This document shows positions 51,401-64,000 of a stretch of 64,000 nucleotides of DNA, one piece after another. The stretch's first letter is position 1. Every line of letters begins with the position of its first letter. Source of the stretch: Sapria himalayana (taxonomy: Eukaryota > Streptophyta > Magnoliopsida > Malpighiales > Rafflesiaceae). The notes under the pieces were generated by a model that was not told the origin of the DNA, did no database searches, and was given only the letters and a program-made list of their open reading frames with translations. The stretch is taken from assembly GCA_029783825.1 (NCBI GenBank), contig JAREIK010003341.1, positions 1 to 64,000 of the forward strand, in the 5' to 3' direction. Position numbers and translations under genes: made by a program.

Positions 51401-54400
51401 ATACAGATATCTAAATAGAGAAATTGATAGATAAATAGACATGTAGATAGACAGATAAATATATATATAGATAGATAGAAGACAAATAGATAGATAGACA
51501 GAAAGATATATAGACAAATAGATAGCTAGACATTTAGACAGCTTGACAGATAGAAAGAAAGATAGATAGCTAGACAGATAGAGAGATAGAAAGATTGATA
51601 TACATATAGATAGATAGATATACATATAGACAGATATGAAGATAAAAATATAGATAAACATATAGAAAGACAAACATATTGAAAGATAGTTAAATATATA
51701 GATATACATAAAGCTAGATAGAAAGATAGGTAGATTGACAGATAGTCAAATAGATAGAGAGACATATACCTAGATAGCAAGATAGGCAGATAAATAGATA
51801 GTTAGATAGATTGATATATAGATATATAAATATAGATATGATAGATATATAGAATGATAGACAGATAAACATATAAATAGTTAAACATAAAGGCAGATAG
51901 AAAGATAGGTGGATAGTTAGATATTAAGATAGGCAGATTGACACATAGATAGATAGATAGATATACAGACAGATAGATAGATACACAAACAAATAGATAG
52001 ATAGACAGATAAACATATAGAAGAAAGTCAGATAGACAGATAGACAGATAGATAGATAAATAGATAGACAGATGGACAATAGACAGATAGACATATAGAC
52101 ATACAAATACATAGATAGACAGATAGACCGATAGAAAGATAGACATATAGACAGATATACAGATCGATAGATAGAAAAATAATTAGATAGACAAATAGAT
52201 AGATAGATAGATAGATACACATATAGATATATAGACATATAGACAGATATTTATTTAGATAGATAGCCATATAGATAGATATATAGATAACTACATAGGT
52301 AGATTGGTTGATAAGAAGATAAGTAGATAGACATATAGATAGATAGACAGACAAATAGATAGAAAGATAGATTGACAAACATATAGATAGATAGACAAAT
52401 AGACAGATAGAAAGATAGTCATATAGACTTATAGACAGATAGACAATTAGATAGATGACAGATAGACGGATAGATAGATAGATAGATAATATATACATAA
52501 ACAAATAAACAATTATACCTATAAATAGATAGACAGACATATAGGCAGATTGATGGACATATTGGTAGATAGGCAGATAGATATATAAATAGATAGATAG
52601 ATAGACAGATAGATATTAAGAGAGATAAAAAGATAGATAGATAGACAAATTTATAGATAGTAGATAGGTGTATAGAAAGATTTGCAGATAGATAGTTAGA
52701 TATATAGACAAACAATTAGATAGATAGACAGATAGACTGACAGATAGATATATAAACATATAGACATATAGAAAGATATTTAGATAGATAAATAGATAGA
52801 TAGACAGATAGATATATAGACAGGTATACAGACTAGATATATTGATAAAAAGATAGATAGATAAACATATAGATGGATCGACAAATAGACATAAAGATAG
52901 AGAGTTAAATAAACATATAAGTAGATATGTAGATCGATATATAGACAGATCAATAGATAGATACACAAATAAATAGATAGACATATAAAAAGATAGATAG
53001 ATAAACTAACATATTTATAGATAGACAGTAAGACTAATAGATAGATGTGAGATATACAGATAGACAAATAGATTGATATACAGAAAGAAAGATAGACAGA
53101 TAGACAGATAAATAGATAGACAGATAAGCAAAAAGAAAAATATGCAGATAGGCAAAAAGAAAAATATGCAGATAGGCATATAGGCAAATACATAGATTAG
53201 CAGATAGACACATAGAAAGATAGATAGAAAGGCAAATTGGCAGATTGGCTAATAAGCAATTAGACAAATAGGTTGATAGAAAGATAAATGGATAGGTAGA
53301 TAGCAGGTTAGGTGGATATATAGATAGATAGATAGATAGGTTGATAGACACATAGGCAGATAGACAGATTGGCAGATAGACAGATAGGCAGATAGGCAGA
53401 TAGATAGAAAGAATGATTAACAAACCAAAATTTAGATGGTTAGACAAATAGAAATATTGATAGATAAAGAAATATACAGATAGACAAAATGAAAGATATA
53501 CAGATACACAGATATACAGATAGATAGAGAGATAAATAGATAGAAAGATAGACAGACAGACATACATATAGATAGATAGATAGATAGACATATAGATAGA
53601 TAGACATAAAGACAGATTGACATATAGATGATAGACAAATACACATGTAGATAGATATATATATATATAAGACATATAGATAGATAGATAGATAGATCAA
53701 CATAAGAAATATAGACATATAGACATATAGAGAGAGAGATAGATAGATAGATAAACAGATAGACAGATAGATAGACATATAGACATAACAATAGATAGAC
53801 AACTAGAAAGATAGATAAATAGATAGATAGACAGATAGATAGATACACAACTAGAAAGCTAGACAAATAGACATATAGAGAGATACTAAACTAGATAGAT
53901 AGATAGATAAATAGATAGAGAGATATAGAGATAGATAGAAATATAGATAGATAGTAGATAGATAGAACGATTTATAGATACATAGATTGAAAGAATGATA
54001 GATAGACATATAGATAGATAGACTTATAATTTGATAGAAATATAGAAAGATAGACATATAGACATATAAACATATAGACATATAGACATGTAGACATATA
54101 TACAAACATATAAATAAATAGATAGATAGATAGATAGATATACAGAAAGACAAATAGATAGATTGACAGATAGATAGATAGACAGATAGTCAGATAAATA
54201 AATGGATAGATAGACAAATAGATAGATAAGTAGATAGACATACAGAGAAATAGAGAGATAGTTAGACAGATAATTGCCAGATAGATAGATAGATATGAAG
54301 ATTGATAGATAAATAGATTTCCTGATAGATTGAAAGAAAGAAAGAAAGATAGACTGATAGATAGATAGATATATAAATAGATAGAGAGATAGATAGATAT

Positions 54401-57400
54401 ATAGATTATGAATTACATAGATAAATAAATATTCAGATAGATAGATTGAGAGATAGACAGATTAATAGATTTATAGACAGACAGACAGATAGATATATAG
54501 ATTGATAGAAGACATATATATAGATCGATAGATTGATAGATTTATAGATAGATAATTAAATAGATAAATAGATTAATAGATTAATAGATCGATAAATTGA
54601 CATATTGATAGATTGATAGATTGACATATTGATTGATTGATATATTGATAAATAGATAGATTAACAAATTGATAGATTGACAAAAAGACCTATAGATAGT
54701 TCGAGAGATAGAAAAATAGACGAATAAATAGAAACATCGAAAAAAGGAAGATAGATAGATAGAAAGATAGACATATAGATAACTTGAAAGCTAGACATAT
54801 AGATAATAGATAGATAGACAGATAGATAAATAAACAGCCATACGAATAGACAAATAGAGATATAGACAAATAGATAGATTGAAAGATATATTTATAAATA
54901 GATAGACAGATAAAAAGATAGATAGTTAGATAGATAGACATATAAATAGATAGATAGATAGACAAATAGAAAGATAAACAGCTAGATATATAGATAGATA
55001 GACATATAGATAGATGGGCAGGTATATAAATAGTCAGATAGACACATATATAGACAGATAGATAGATAAATAGACAAATAGATAGACAAATAGACAGATA
55101 GATATATAGATTGATAGTTAGACAGATAAAAAAATAGATTAATAGATGGATATATAGATATATAGATTAATAGTTAGAATGATAGATAGATTGAAAGATA
55201 GATAAACAAAAAGATATATACATAGATAGATAGATAGATTCATAATTATATAGATAGGTATATCGAAAAATACACAGATAAATAGATAAACATATAAATA
55301 GATTTATATATAGATAGATAGTCAGATAGACAGATAGATATAAAAATATATATATAGTTTGAAAGATAGATAGAGAGACAGATATACATATAGACAGATA
55401 GGCAAATAGATAGATAGATTGACAGGTAGAAATATAGATAAACAGTTATACATATAGATAGATAGATAGAGAGACATATATATAAATAGATAGAAGACAT
55501 ATAGAGAGAGAAAGATAGATAGAAAGGTAGATAGATTGTCAAAGAGATTGATAGATTGACATATAGACACATAGACATATAGACTTATTGGTATTTATAT
55601 ATAAGTAGAAAGATAGATAGACACATAGACTGATAACGAGATATATAGATAGACATCTAGATAGATAGAGAGATATACATATAGATAAATAAGCATATAG
55701 ACAGATAAAAAAGGTAGATAGATAGATAGATAGATATAAAGATAGATAGATAGACAGGTAAACAAATTGATAGATAGAGAGATAGACTTATAGACAGATA
55801 CACAGATAGAAATATAGACATATAAATAGTTGACATATAGACAGATTGCCATGATGAAATATATACAGATAGACAAATAGATAGACAGATAGACAAATAG
55901 ATAGATAGATAGAAGATAGATAGGCAAATAGGTAGATAGATAGATATATTGTTTGATTGATTGATTAAAATATAGACAAATAGACTGATAGACAGGCAGA
56001 AAGAAAGATAGAAAGATTGACAGATAAAAAAATAGATAGACAAATAGACAGATAGACAGATAAAAAGATAGACAAATATATAGATAGACAGATAGATAGA
56101 TCAATAGAAAGACATATATACCTATAGATAAATAGATAGATAGATATATAGGCAGATGGATATATTAAAAGTTAGATAGGTAAATAGATTGATAGATAGA
56201 TATACAGATAGACAGATCATCATATAGTCAGATACACAGATAGACAAACAGAAAGATAGATTGATAGATATTGAGATAAATAGATAGACACATAGATAGA
56301 TATTCAAATAGACAAATAGATAGATAGATAGTTAGATAGATAATAAATAGATAAATAGACAAACAGATAGATAGATAGATATACATATAGATAGATAAAT
56401 ATCTAGATAGAAAGATATATAGATAAATAGACATATAGACAGATAGATAGATATTTGGGTAGTTAAATAGGTAGATATGCATAAGGGTAGAAATGAAGAT
56501 AAGCAGAATGGTAGAAAAACATAGTGAAAAAAGTCATAATATAGATATAAAGATAGAAAGTTAGATAGATAGACATATAAACAAATAGTCACATAGATAG
56601 ATAGATATATAGATAGATAGACAGATAAACAGATAAATGTATTGATATATATATATATATATATTTATATTGATAAATAGATAGATAGAATAATTGATAT
56701 ACAAATTGATATATACATATCTATATAGATAGATACACAATTATACCTATAGACATATAGACATATATATTGATAGATAAATAGGCATAAAGATAGATTT
56801 AAAGATATACACATATACACATTGACAAACAGACAGACAAATAGATAGATATACGGATAAATAGATAAAATAGATAGATAGATAGAAAGGTAGGTAGAGA
56901 GAAAGATAGATAGATAGATAAATAGATAGGTAGATAAAAAGATACATAGAAAGATAGTTAGGCAGATAGTCAGATAGACAAATAGATAGATAGACAGATA
57001 GATAGACAGATGGACAGATAGATAGATAGATAGATAGTCAAATAGATAAATAGATATATAGATAGACAGATAAATAGATCGATTGGAAGATAGATATACA
57101 AATATATAAATAGGCAGGTAGATATAAAGATAGAGAGATAAAAAGATAGACAGGTAAACTAATAGATAGATGGGTAGATAGATAGATAGATCATCAGATA
57201 GTTAGATAGACAGATACACAGATAGATAGACAGATAGACAAATAGATAGATAGATACACAGATAGATAGATAGAGAAATAGTTATATATACATATAGATA
57301 GATAGATATATACATAGACAGATAGACAGATAGACAAATAGATAAATATATAGAGATGTAGTTAGATAGATAGGTAGGTAGATAGTTAGATATGTAGATA

Positions 57401-60205
57401 GGTAGAAATGTAGATAGGAAAAGGGGTAGACAGACAGATAGATAGATAAAAAGATGACAGATAGACTGATAAAAAGTAAGATAGGTAGTTAGATATATAA
57501 AAGACACAGATTTATACACAGATAAATAGATATATAGATATACAAACAGATAGACTGATACATAGATAGATAGATAGATAGACACATAGTTAGATAAATA
57601 TATAGATAAATAGATAGATAGATATATAGATAGACAAAAACATATATATTTAGATAGGCAGATAAACAAATAGATAGATAGGCAGATAGAAAGTTAAGCA
57701 AATAGGTATATAGCTAGATAGGTAGACAGATAGGTGGACAGATAGATTGATTAATAGATAGACAAACATATAGATACATAAATAGAAAAATAGATATATA
57801 TACAAATAGACATATAGACAGATAGATAGATAAAGATAAATACATTGGCAAATAGATAGATAGATAAATAGGCAGATTGTCATATTAACAGATAGACAAA
57901 TAGATAGATAGATAGATAGACATATAGACATATAGATAGATTGATATATAGACCGATAGACAGATAGACAGATACAAAGATAGATAGATAAGCAGATAGA
58001 GAGATAGATATATATACAGATAGACATATAGATATATAGGTTGAGAGACCATTAGATAGATATACAAATAGATAGATAGACAAATAAACAGAATTAGAGA
58101 TACATAGATATTCATATAAGTTGAAAGATAGATATGAAGATCGACAGATAAATAGATAGACTAATTGAAAGATAGTCAGATAAACAGATTGGTCGATATG
58201 AAAATAAGAAAATAGGCAGATAGGAAGATAGATTGATAGGCAGATAGACAAATAGGTAGATTTACAAATAGACCGAAAGGCATGTATATAGATTTACAAA
58301 TAGATAGATAGATAGACAGATAGACAGATAGACAGAGATAGATAAATTAACAGATACACAGATAGAAAGATAGATAGATTAACAAATAGATAGATAGATA
58401 TATAGACAGATAGAAATATATTCAAAAAGACAGGTAGACAGATAAGTAGATACATAGATAGATAAATATTAGATAGAAAGATGGATTGATAGATAGATAA
58501 ATAGATTGATATACATATAAACAGATAGACAAATAGACAAATTGCTAGATAAAAAGATAGACAATTTGATAGAGAGAAAAATAGATAAATTGATAGATAA
58601 TAGATAGATGGCTAGATAGATATATAGGGTGATAAATAGATATGATGATAGGTAGATAGGCACATAGGTAGTTAGGCAGATATGTAGATAGGTAGATAGA
58701 CTGGTAGGAAGATAGATATATAGATAAATAAATAGATATAAAGATAGATATATAGATATACAAAAAGATAGATAGATAGACATTTAGACAGATAGATAGA
58801 TTGATTGATTGATAGACAAATAGATATAGACAGATAAATATATCGACATATAGATAGATAGCCTGATAGATAGAAGTTAGATATACAAATATATAGATAG
58901 ATAGATAGACAAATAGACATATAGACATATAGACAATAGATAGATAGATAGACAGATAAATAGATAAATTTATAGCTTCATCTATTAATGATTAATAGAA
59001 TGGTAGATTTACACAATTTTTTTAGCTAGAATGAGAGATAGACAGATAGACAGATAAATAGACAGATGGATAGACGTATAGACCGATAGTTACATAGACA
59101 AATAGACAAATAGATATATTGACATATTGTTAGATAAGTAGATTATTAGGGTGATACATTGATAGAAATCCCAATAAATAGATCAAGCGATATACAGATA
59201 TAAAGATTAACAAATAGAGAAATGAATAGTTATAGATTTAGATAGAAAGATTGGCAAATAGATAGATATAGAGATAGTCAAATTGATAGATAAATAGATA
59301 GATAGATAGACAGATAGATAAATAAATAGATAAAGAAATAGACAGATAGACAGATAGATATATTCAAATAGATAGATAGATAGACAAATGTACAGATAGA
59401 CCAGATACACACTAAATATATAGATAGATATACAGTTAGACAGATAAACAAATAGACATATAGATAGATAGACAGACACACTAATAGAGAGAGACATGTA
59501 GATAAATTGACAGATAGACAAATAGACAGATAGATAGATACAAATGATAGAGATATTAGATAGATAGGCAGATAGTCAGATTGATTGATTGATATAAAAA
59601 TAAAAATATAGACAAATACATAGATATATAGATAAAAAAATAGGTAGATAGGTAGATAGCCAAATAGACATACAAATAGATAGATAGATTGATTGATTGA
59701 AAGATATAAAAATAGATAGATAGACAGACAGATAAATTTATAGACACAGACAAATAGATAGATATGTAGACAGATAGATAGAAATTCATAGGCAAATAGA
59801 TAGATATATAAATAGACAAATAGACAAAGAAATAGATTGTCAGATAGACAGATATACAAATAGACAGATAGATAAATATGAGATAGATAGATTGATTGAT
59901 TGATCGATAGATGGAAAAATAGACATTAGACAGATTGACAGATTGATAGACAAATAGATAGATAGACAAATAGATATATTTATAGATAAGTAGATTGACA
60001 ACTAGATAGATAGATAGGCAGATAGACGGATAGACAGTTAGGTCGATGGGCACATAGGTAGTAAGATAGATAGGTAGATAGGCAGATAACCAGATAGGCA
60101 AATAGACAGACAGATTGATAGATAAATAAATAGATAGATAGATAGATATTTAGACAAATAGATAGATAAACAAATAAACAAATCGATAGATAGTTAGATA
60201 GATAG
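48500..60205 (-). repeat. GATA/GACA tetranucleotide array, inverted orientation, part 1 (~11.7 kb)
   Basis: The upper strand is GATA/GACA/GAAA from just after a small spacer (48,480-48,500) onward, so the array again switches strand. Its first 1.9 kb is a collinear reverse complement of the unit at 24.7-26.6 kb. (TA)n tracts occur at 53657-53669 and 56645-56664. A 67-bp non-repeat patch lies at 58,968-59,034. Long minus-strand frames, up to 238 codons at 49346-50062, encode only Y/L/S/I/C/F/V-rich repeats and are not genes. Confidence 0.94.
58968..59034. other. Short non-repeat patch inside the GATA array
   Basis: About 67 bp (from AATTTATAGCTTCATCTATT to TTTTTTTAGCTAGAATGAGA) do not follow the tetranucleotide pattern. 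No terminal repeats or duplications are evident. It may be a remnant of an old insertion. Confidence 0.5.
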
Positions 60206-60215
60206 ATAGTCAAAA
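60206..60215 (+). repeat. Target-site duplication, left copy
   Basis: ATAGTCAAAA, identical to 60818-60827. The length of 10 bp and the adjoining 3' poly(A) fit non-LTR retrotransposition. Confidence 0.82.
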
Positions 60216-60817
60216 TATAGTATGTGTTAAGTTACGGTAGCTTATAGTCTAGGTGGAATTCTAAGGGTCTAGAATAGGAGAAAGGTCTGGAAGCTCTCCA
60301 AAGCTGGAAGAGTCAGCTTCTGAGTTTAAAGCGGCACCGAGGTAAGTAGAAATGGAGACAGGATAAAGTGCATCAGGATTAAAGAGTAAAGGATAACATC
60401 AAAGGCAGGACGCAATAGCAGCCTTAAGGTAAGCTAGTCGAATGGAGAGTATGTATACATGTGGTTTTTTTTGCAGGAAAACAGCAAAGTCTATACAAAA
60501 TAAGCAGAAACCGGGAGTCTATGAGGGCAGAAACTTATGGATACTCATGTAAAAGTAGGAGCTCAATCGGATGCTAAAGAATAAATCAAGGAATGATAAA
60601 GCTATACGCGAGAAATTTAAAGCTAACCTCAAACAAGTGCATGAATTGCAAATTATTATTTAGGATAGTTGATTAGCTTTTTTAATTTTAATGTTAATTT
60701 TAAGTTTGATGTTAAAGATTAAGGTTGTAAGTGGGGAATGGGTAGATTTTAGTTTGTAAAAATGGTATTCCTCCGCTAAAAGAGAGGGCTAATATTAATA
60801 AACTCCTTTTAAAAAAA
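60216..60817 (+). mobile_element. Retroposon 3' fragment (LINE-like or retrocopy) with poly(A) and 10-bp target duplication
   Basis: A ~600-bp ordinary-complexity segment is inserted in the GATA array. The 10-bp word ATAGTCAAAA occurs directly before it (60206-60215) and directly after its terminal A-run (60818-60827). The 3' end is CTAATATTAATAAACTCCTTTT followed by A(7-8), the signature of target-primed reverse transcription. The body has no open frame of note and no tRNA-like A/B boxes, so a 5'-truncated LINE tail is favoured; a short retrocopy of an unknown transcript is possible. A minus-strand frame that runs through its end (60712-61191) is spurious. Confidence 0.8.
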
Positions 60818-60827
60818 ATAGTCAAAA
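60818..60827 (+). repeat. Target-site duplication, right copy
   Basis: ATAGTCAAAA follows the poly(A) of the retroposon directly; the GATA array resumes at the next base. The exact left edge is ambiguous by one A shared with the poly(A). Confidence 0.82.
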
Positions 60828-62504
60828 GATAGATAGATATATAGATATTCAGATAGACATATAGATAGATAGATAAAAGTTGGATAGATAGACAGATAGA
60901 TAATAGATAGATAAACAAATAGATAGATAAAAGATAGACAAATAGATAGATAGTTAGATATACAAATATATAGACAGATAGACAGATAGATAGATAGATA
61001 TACAAATATATACATAGATAAATAAATTGATAGATAAATATATAGGCAGAAAGAAAAATAGGCAGAAAGGTAGATAGGAACATAGGCAAAAAGCTAGATA
61101 GGTAGATAGGCAGATAGGTAGATAGGCAAATAAATACATAGACAAAAAGATATATAGATAGATATATAGACAGACTAACAGATTGACACATAGATGAAAT
61201 ATCGATTCACATATATACAAATTGACAAATAGATAGATAGATAGATAGACAGATAGATGTATAGATTGATAAACATATAGATAGATTGACAGATAGTCAG
61301 AAAGATAGATACATAGATTGAAAGATAGATAAAAAGTTAGACAGATAAATATATAGATAGATATATGTGTGTGTGTGTGTGTGTGCTATCTTTATCGATA
61401 GATAGCTAGAGAGATAAATAGTCAGATTGATTGATTGATAGATCGACAAATTGATAGATTCATAGAAAGACTTATAGAGAAATTACAAGATAAACAGATA
61501 AATGATAAATAGATATACATATAGATCGATATATAATTAAATAGTTATATAAACAAATAGACATATAGATAGATAAACATATAGATAGATAGACAGATAG
61601 ATAGATAGATAGATAGACAGATAGATAGAAGTTAGATAAATAGATAGATAATTAGACAGATATATAGATAGATCGATAGATTGATAGATAGACAAATAGA
61701 TATATAGATAGATAGACAAATAGACATATTTATAGAAAAATACTATTACATATAGACATATAGACATATAGACAAATATACAAAAGGAATATCTACAGAT
61801 ATATATATATAGACAGATAAAGTGATAAACATATTGATAGAAAGATAGATTTATAGATTGATATATTGATAGATTGATAGAAAGCCTTATAGACAGAAGT
61901 TAAATTATATAGATAGACACATAAATAGATAAATAGAAAGATAAATTGAAAGATATATAGATAGAATGAAAGATAGATATATAGACTGATAGACAGAAAG
62001 ATTTATTGACATAGATATATTGACATATAGATAGATAAGTAGAGTCATAAATTGATAGATTGATAGAAAGACCATTAGATAGGTCGAGAGATAGACATAT
62101 AGAAAGATAGATAGATAGTGAAATAGACAGATAGAAAGATAGATAGAAAGGTAGACAGATAGAAAGATAGGAAGATAAACAAATAAGTACATAGGCTAAT
62201 AGGCAGATAGGTACATAGATATGCAGATAGATAGATAGACAAATTGATAGATAGAAAAATAAAAAGATAGAAAGATAGATAGATAGAGATACAAATAGAT
62301 AGTAGATATATACAAAGAAAGACAGATAGACAAATTGATAAATAGATATATAGACAGATATACAAATAGACAGACAAACAAATAGAGAGATAGATTGATT
62401 GATTATAAGATAGTAATATAGATAGATAGATAGGCAGGTATGCAGATAAACAGATAGGGACATAGGCAAATAGGTATATATGCTGATAGGAAGATAAATA
62501 GATA
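60828..62504 (-). repeat. GATA/GACA tetranucleotide array, part 2
   Basis: Continuation of the inverted array between the retroposon and the MITE. It contains a (TG)n tract at 61366-61385, immediately followed by a brief local flip (CTATCTTTATCGATAGATAG). Minus-strand frames are low-complexity only. Confidence 0.93.
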
Positions 62505-62512
62505 GGCATATA
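62505..62512 (+). repeat. 8-bp target-site duplication, left copy
   Basis: GGCATATA, identical to 62930-62937 on the other side of the MITE. It is still perfect, so the insertion is probably not very old. Confidence 0.92.
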
Positions 62513-62929
62513 TAGAGGTGTCAAACGGGTCGGCCCGGCACGGCACGGCCCGTTTTTCACGGGCACGATCGTGCTACCGTGCCGTGCCCGGCACGGCACG
62601 GTTTAAAAAAACTGGGCCCGGCACGGGCCGTGCCGTGCCTCGCCTGGCCGGCTCGGGCAAACCTGTCCGAGCGGTTCGGGAAACGGGGACCGCGGGTCGG
62701 GTCGAATTTGACCCGACCCGCGGTCTTTTTTTGTGGGAGGGGAGGCATGCGGTCGTTGCCGTGCCGCGGGCCGAACCGTGCCTGGCCAGGCACGGCACGG
62801 TCTGTGCCAAAGCCGGGCACGGCACGAGCCCGGGCACAGATTTTTTCCGTGTCGGGCCGGCCCAGGCACGGCTGAACCATGCCTTGCCTCGTGCTGGGCC
62901 GGGCCGGCCCTGCACGGTTGACACCTCTA
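62513..62929. mobile_element. hAT-type MITE, 417 bp, G/C-rich
   Basis: Perfect 12-bp terminal inverted repeats (TAGAGGTGTCAA at the left; TTGACACCTCTA at the right) are flanked by a perfect 8-bp duplication GGCATATA (62505-62512 and 62930-62937). An 8-bp duplication with a TAGNGGTGTCAA-like end is the hallmark of plant hAT-derived elements. The interior is filled with CCCGGCACGG and CGTGCCGTGCC words in both orientations, and so can fold extensively. It has a 16-bp perfect hairpin at its centre. There is no transposase, so it is non-autonomous. Open frames across it on both strands are artefacts of high G/C content. Confidence 0.93.
62688..62725. repeat. Perfect 16-bp hairpin at the centre of the MITE
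   Basis: GACCGCGGGTCGGGTC (62688-62703) and its exact reverse complement (62710-62725) are separated by GAATTT. Together with the surrounding inverted CGTGCC/GGCACG words, this makes the element a likely source of double-stranded RNA if transcribed. Confidence 0.9.
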
Positions 62930-62937
62930 GGCATATA
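62930..62937 (+). repeat. 8-bp target-site duplication, right copy
   Basis: GGCATATA directly follows the right terminal repeat; the GATA array resumes immediately afterwards. Confidence 0.92.
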
Positions 62938-64000
62938 GAAAGATAGACAGATAGACAAATAAACCGATAGATATAGACAGATAGATAGATAGACATATAG
63001 ACAGATAGACGGATAGATATATAGAAAGATAGATAGATAGACAGATATACACGTAGACACATAAATAGATAGATTGATAGATAGACTGAAGACAAATAAA
63101 AAGATCGACTGATACAAAAATAGAATGTTAGATAGATAGATAGTCTGATAGACAAATAGACAAAAAGAAAGATAAATTGATTGATTGACAGATTGACAAA
63201 TAAATAGAAATAAAGATAGATAGAATGACAGATAGATATATACTAGATAATTAAATAGTTAGATACACAGAAAGATAGATAGATAGACAAATAGACAGAT
63301 AGATAAAAAGAATATATATATATATATAGAAAGATAGACATATAGATCGATATACAAATAAATAGATAGATAAATAGGCATTTTGACAAATGCTATATAG
63401 GCAAATACACATATAGGCAGATTGACAAATAAAAAGATAGATTGATTGAAAGATAGGTAGATATACAGATAGTTATATAGGAAGATAGGCAAATAGGTAG
63501 ATGGGCATATATATAGATAAACATATAGATAGATAGATAGACTAATAGATAGATAAAAAAAATAGATTAATACATAGATAGATAGATTAATAAATAGATT
63601 AATAGACAGAAAAAACAGATAGATAGATAGAAAGATAAACAAATAGGCAAATAGACAAATAGACATATAGATATATAGATATATAGATATATAGACATAT
63701 AGATATATAGATTAATTGATAGAAAAATAGGAAGTTAAAAAATATATAGAATAGATAGGAAAGTAGGTAGATAGGCACATAGACTAATAGGTAGATTTTG
63801 ATAGATAGACAAATTGATAGATAGACATATAGATAGATTGACAGATTGACAGATTTATAGATTGACATATTGGTAGGATGACTTATAGACAAATTAAGAG
63901 ATAGATAGATAGACAAATGGATAGATATAAATACATACATATAGATAGATAGATATATATATATATATATATATAAAGATAGATAAATAGATAGACAGAT
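62938..64000 (-). repeat. GATA/GACA tetranucleotide array, part 3 (runs off the window)
   Basis: Same inverted-orientation array, continuing past the window end. (TA)n tracts at 63312-63328 and 63953-63974. No insertion or gene seen. Confidence 0.93.

Noticed and set aside
62518..63155. Open frames of 88-193 codons across the G/C-rich segment on both strands
   Set aside because: The segment is a hAT-type MITE with terminal repeats and a target duplication. The frames exist because G/C-rich DNA has few stops, and several extend into the GATA array.
45353..63940. The same class of frames in the second pair of arrays, including 200+ codon ones
   Set aside because: Orientation always follows the CTAT strand and flips exactly when the array flips, so they are repeat artefacts.

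Overview
The window looks like gene-poor heterochromatin from the nuclear genome of a land plant, most probably a flowering plant; I cannot name the species. The plant call rests on four things: a decayed trichome-birefringence-like (TBL/PMR5N) gene, a CACTA transposon tip beginning CACTACAAGAAAA, a plant-style CCGGCCCG-rich hAT-type MITE, and degenerate TAAACCC-type telomere-like motifs. No intact protein-coding gene, tRNA, rRNA or CRISPR array was found. Nearly all long open frames are by-products of low-complexity DNA, because the CTAT/CTGT strand of a tetranucleotide array contains almost no stop codons.

Layout. 1-12,705 and 15,181-23,950: about 36 diverged monomers of a very A/T-rich satellite, mostly 530-620 bp apart with a longer class near 740 bp. 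Each monomer carries a 26-bp dyad and a block of TAAA tetramers in 8-bp register. The order of monomer variants repeats, which indicates a higher-order repeat. 12,706-15,180: a 2.5-kb island of ordinary-complexity DNA that interrupts the satellite and includes a telomere-like patch. 23,951-24,340: a transition zone. 24,340-33,308: CTAT/CTGT/CTTT tetranucleotide array, which flips to GATA/GACA at 33,309-34,482. 34,486-45,393: an 11-kb island with a CACTA end, a T-rich low-complexity block, a TBL pseudogene, three exon-like relics of an unrecognised gene, and local duplications. 45,394-48,494: CTAT array. 48,500-64,000: GATA array, interrupted by a 3' retroposon fragment with a 10-bp target-site duplication (60,216-60,817) and a 417-bp hAT-type MITE with an 8-bp duplication (62,513-62,929).

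How the parts relate. The tetranucleotide arrays are not featureless microsatellites. Irregular marker words recur in the same order and spacing at 24.7-26.6 kb and, in reverse complement, at 50.4-48.5 kb, so a unit of about 1.85 kb has been copied and inverted. The transposable elements with intact duplications inserted after the array formed. Repeat calls come from reading the sequence by eye; copy numbers, boundaries and divergence are approximate, and an alignment or self dot-plot would refine them.
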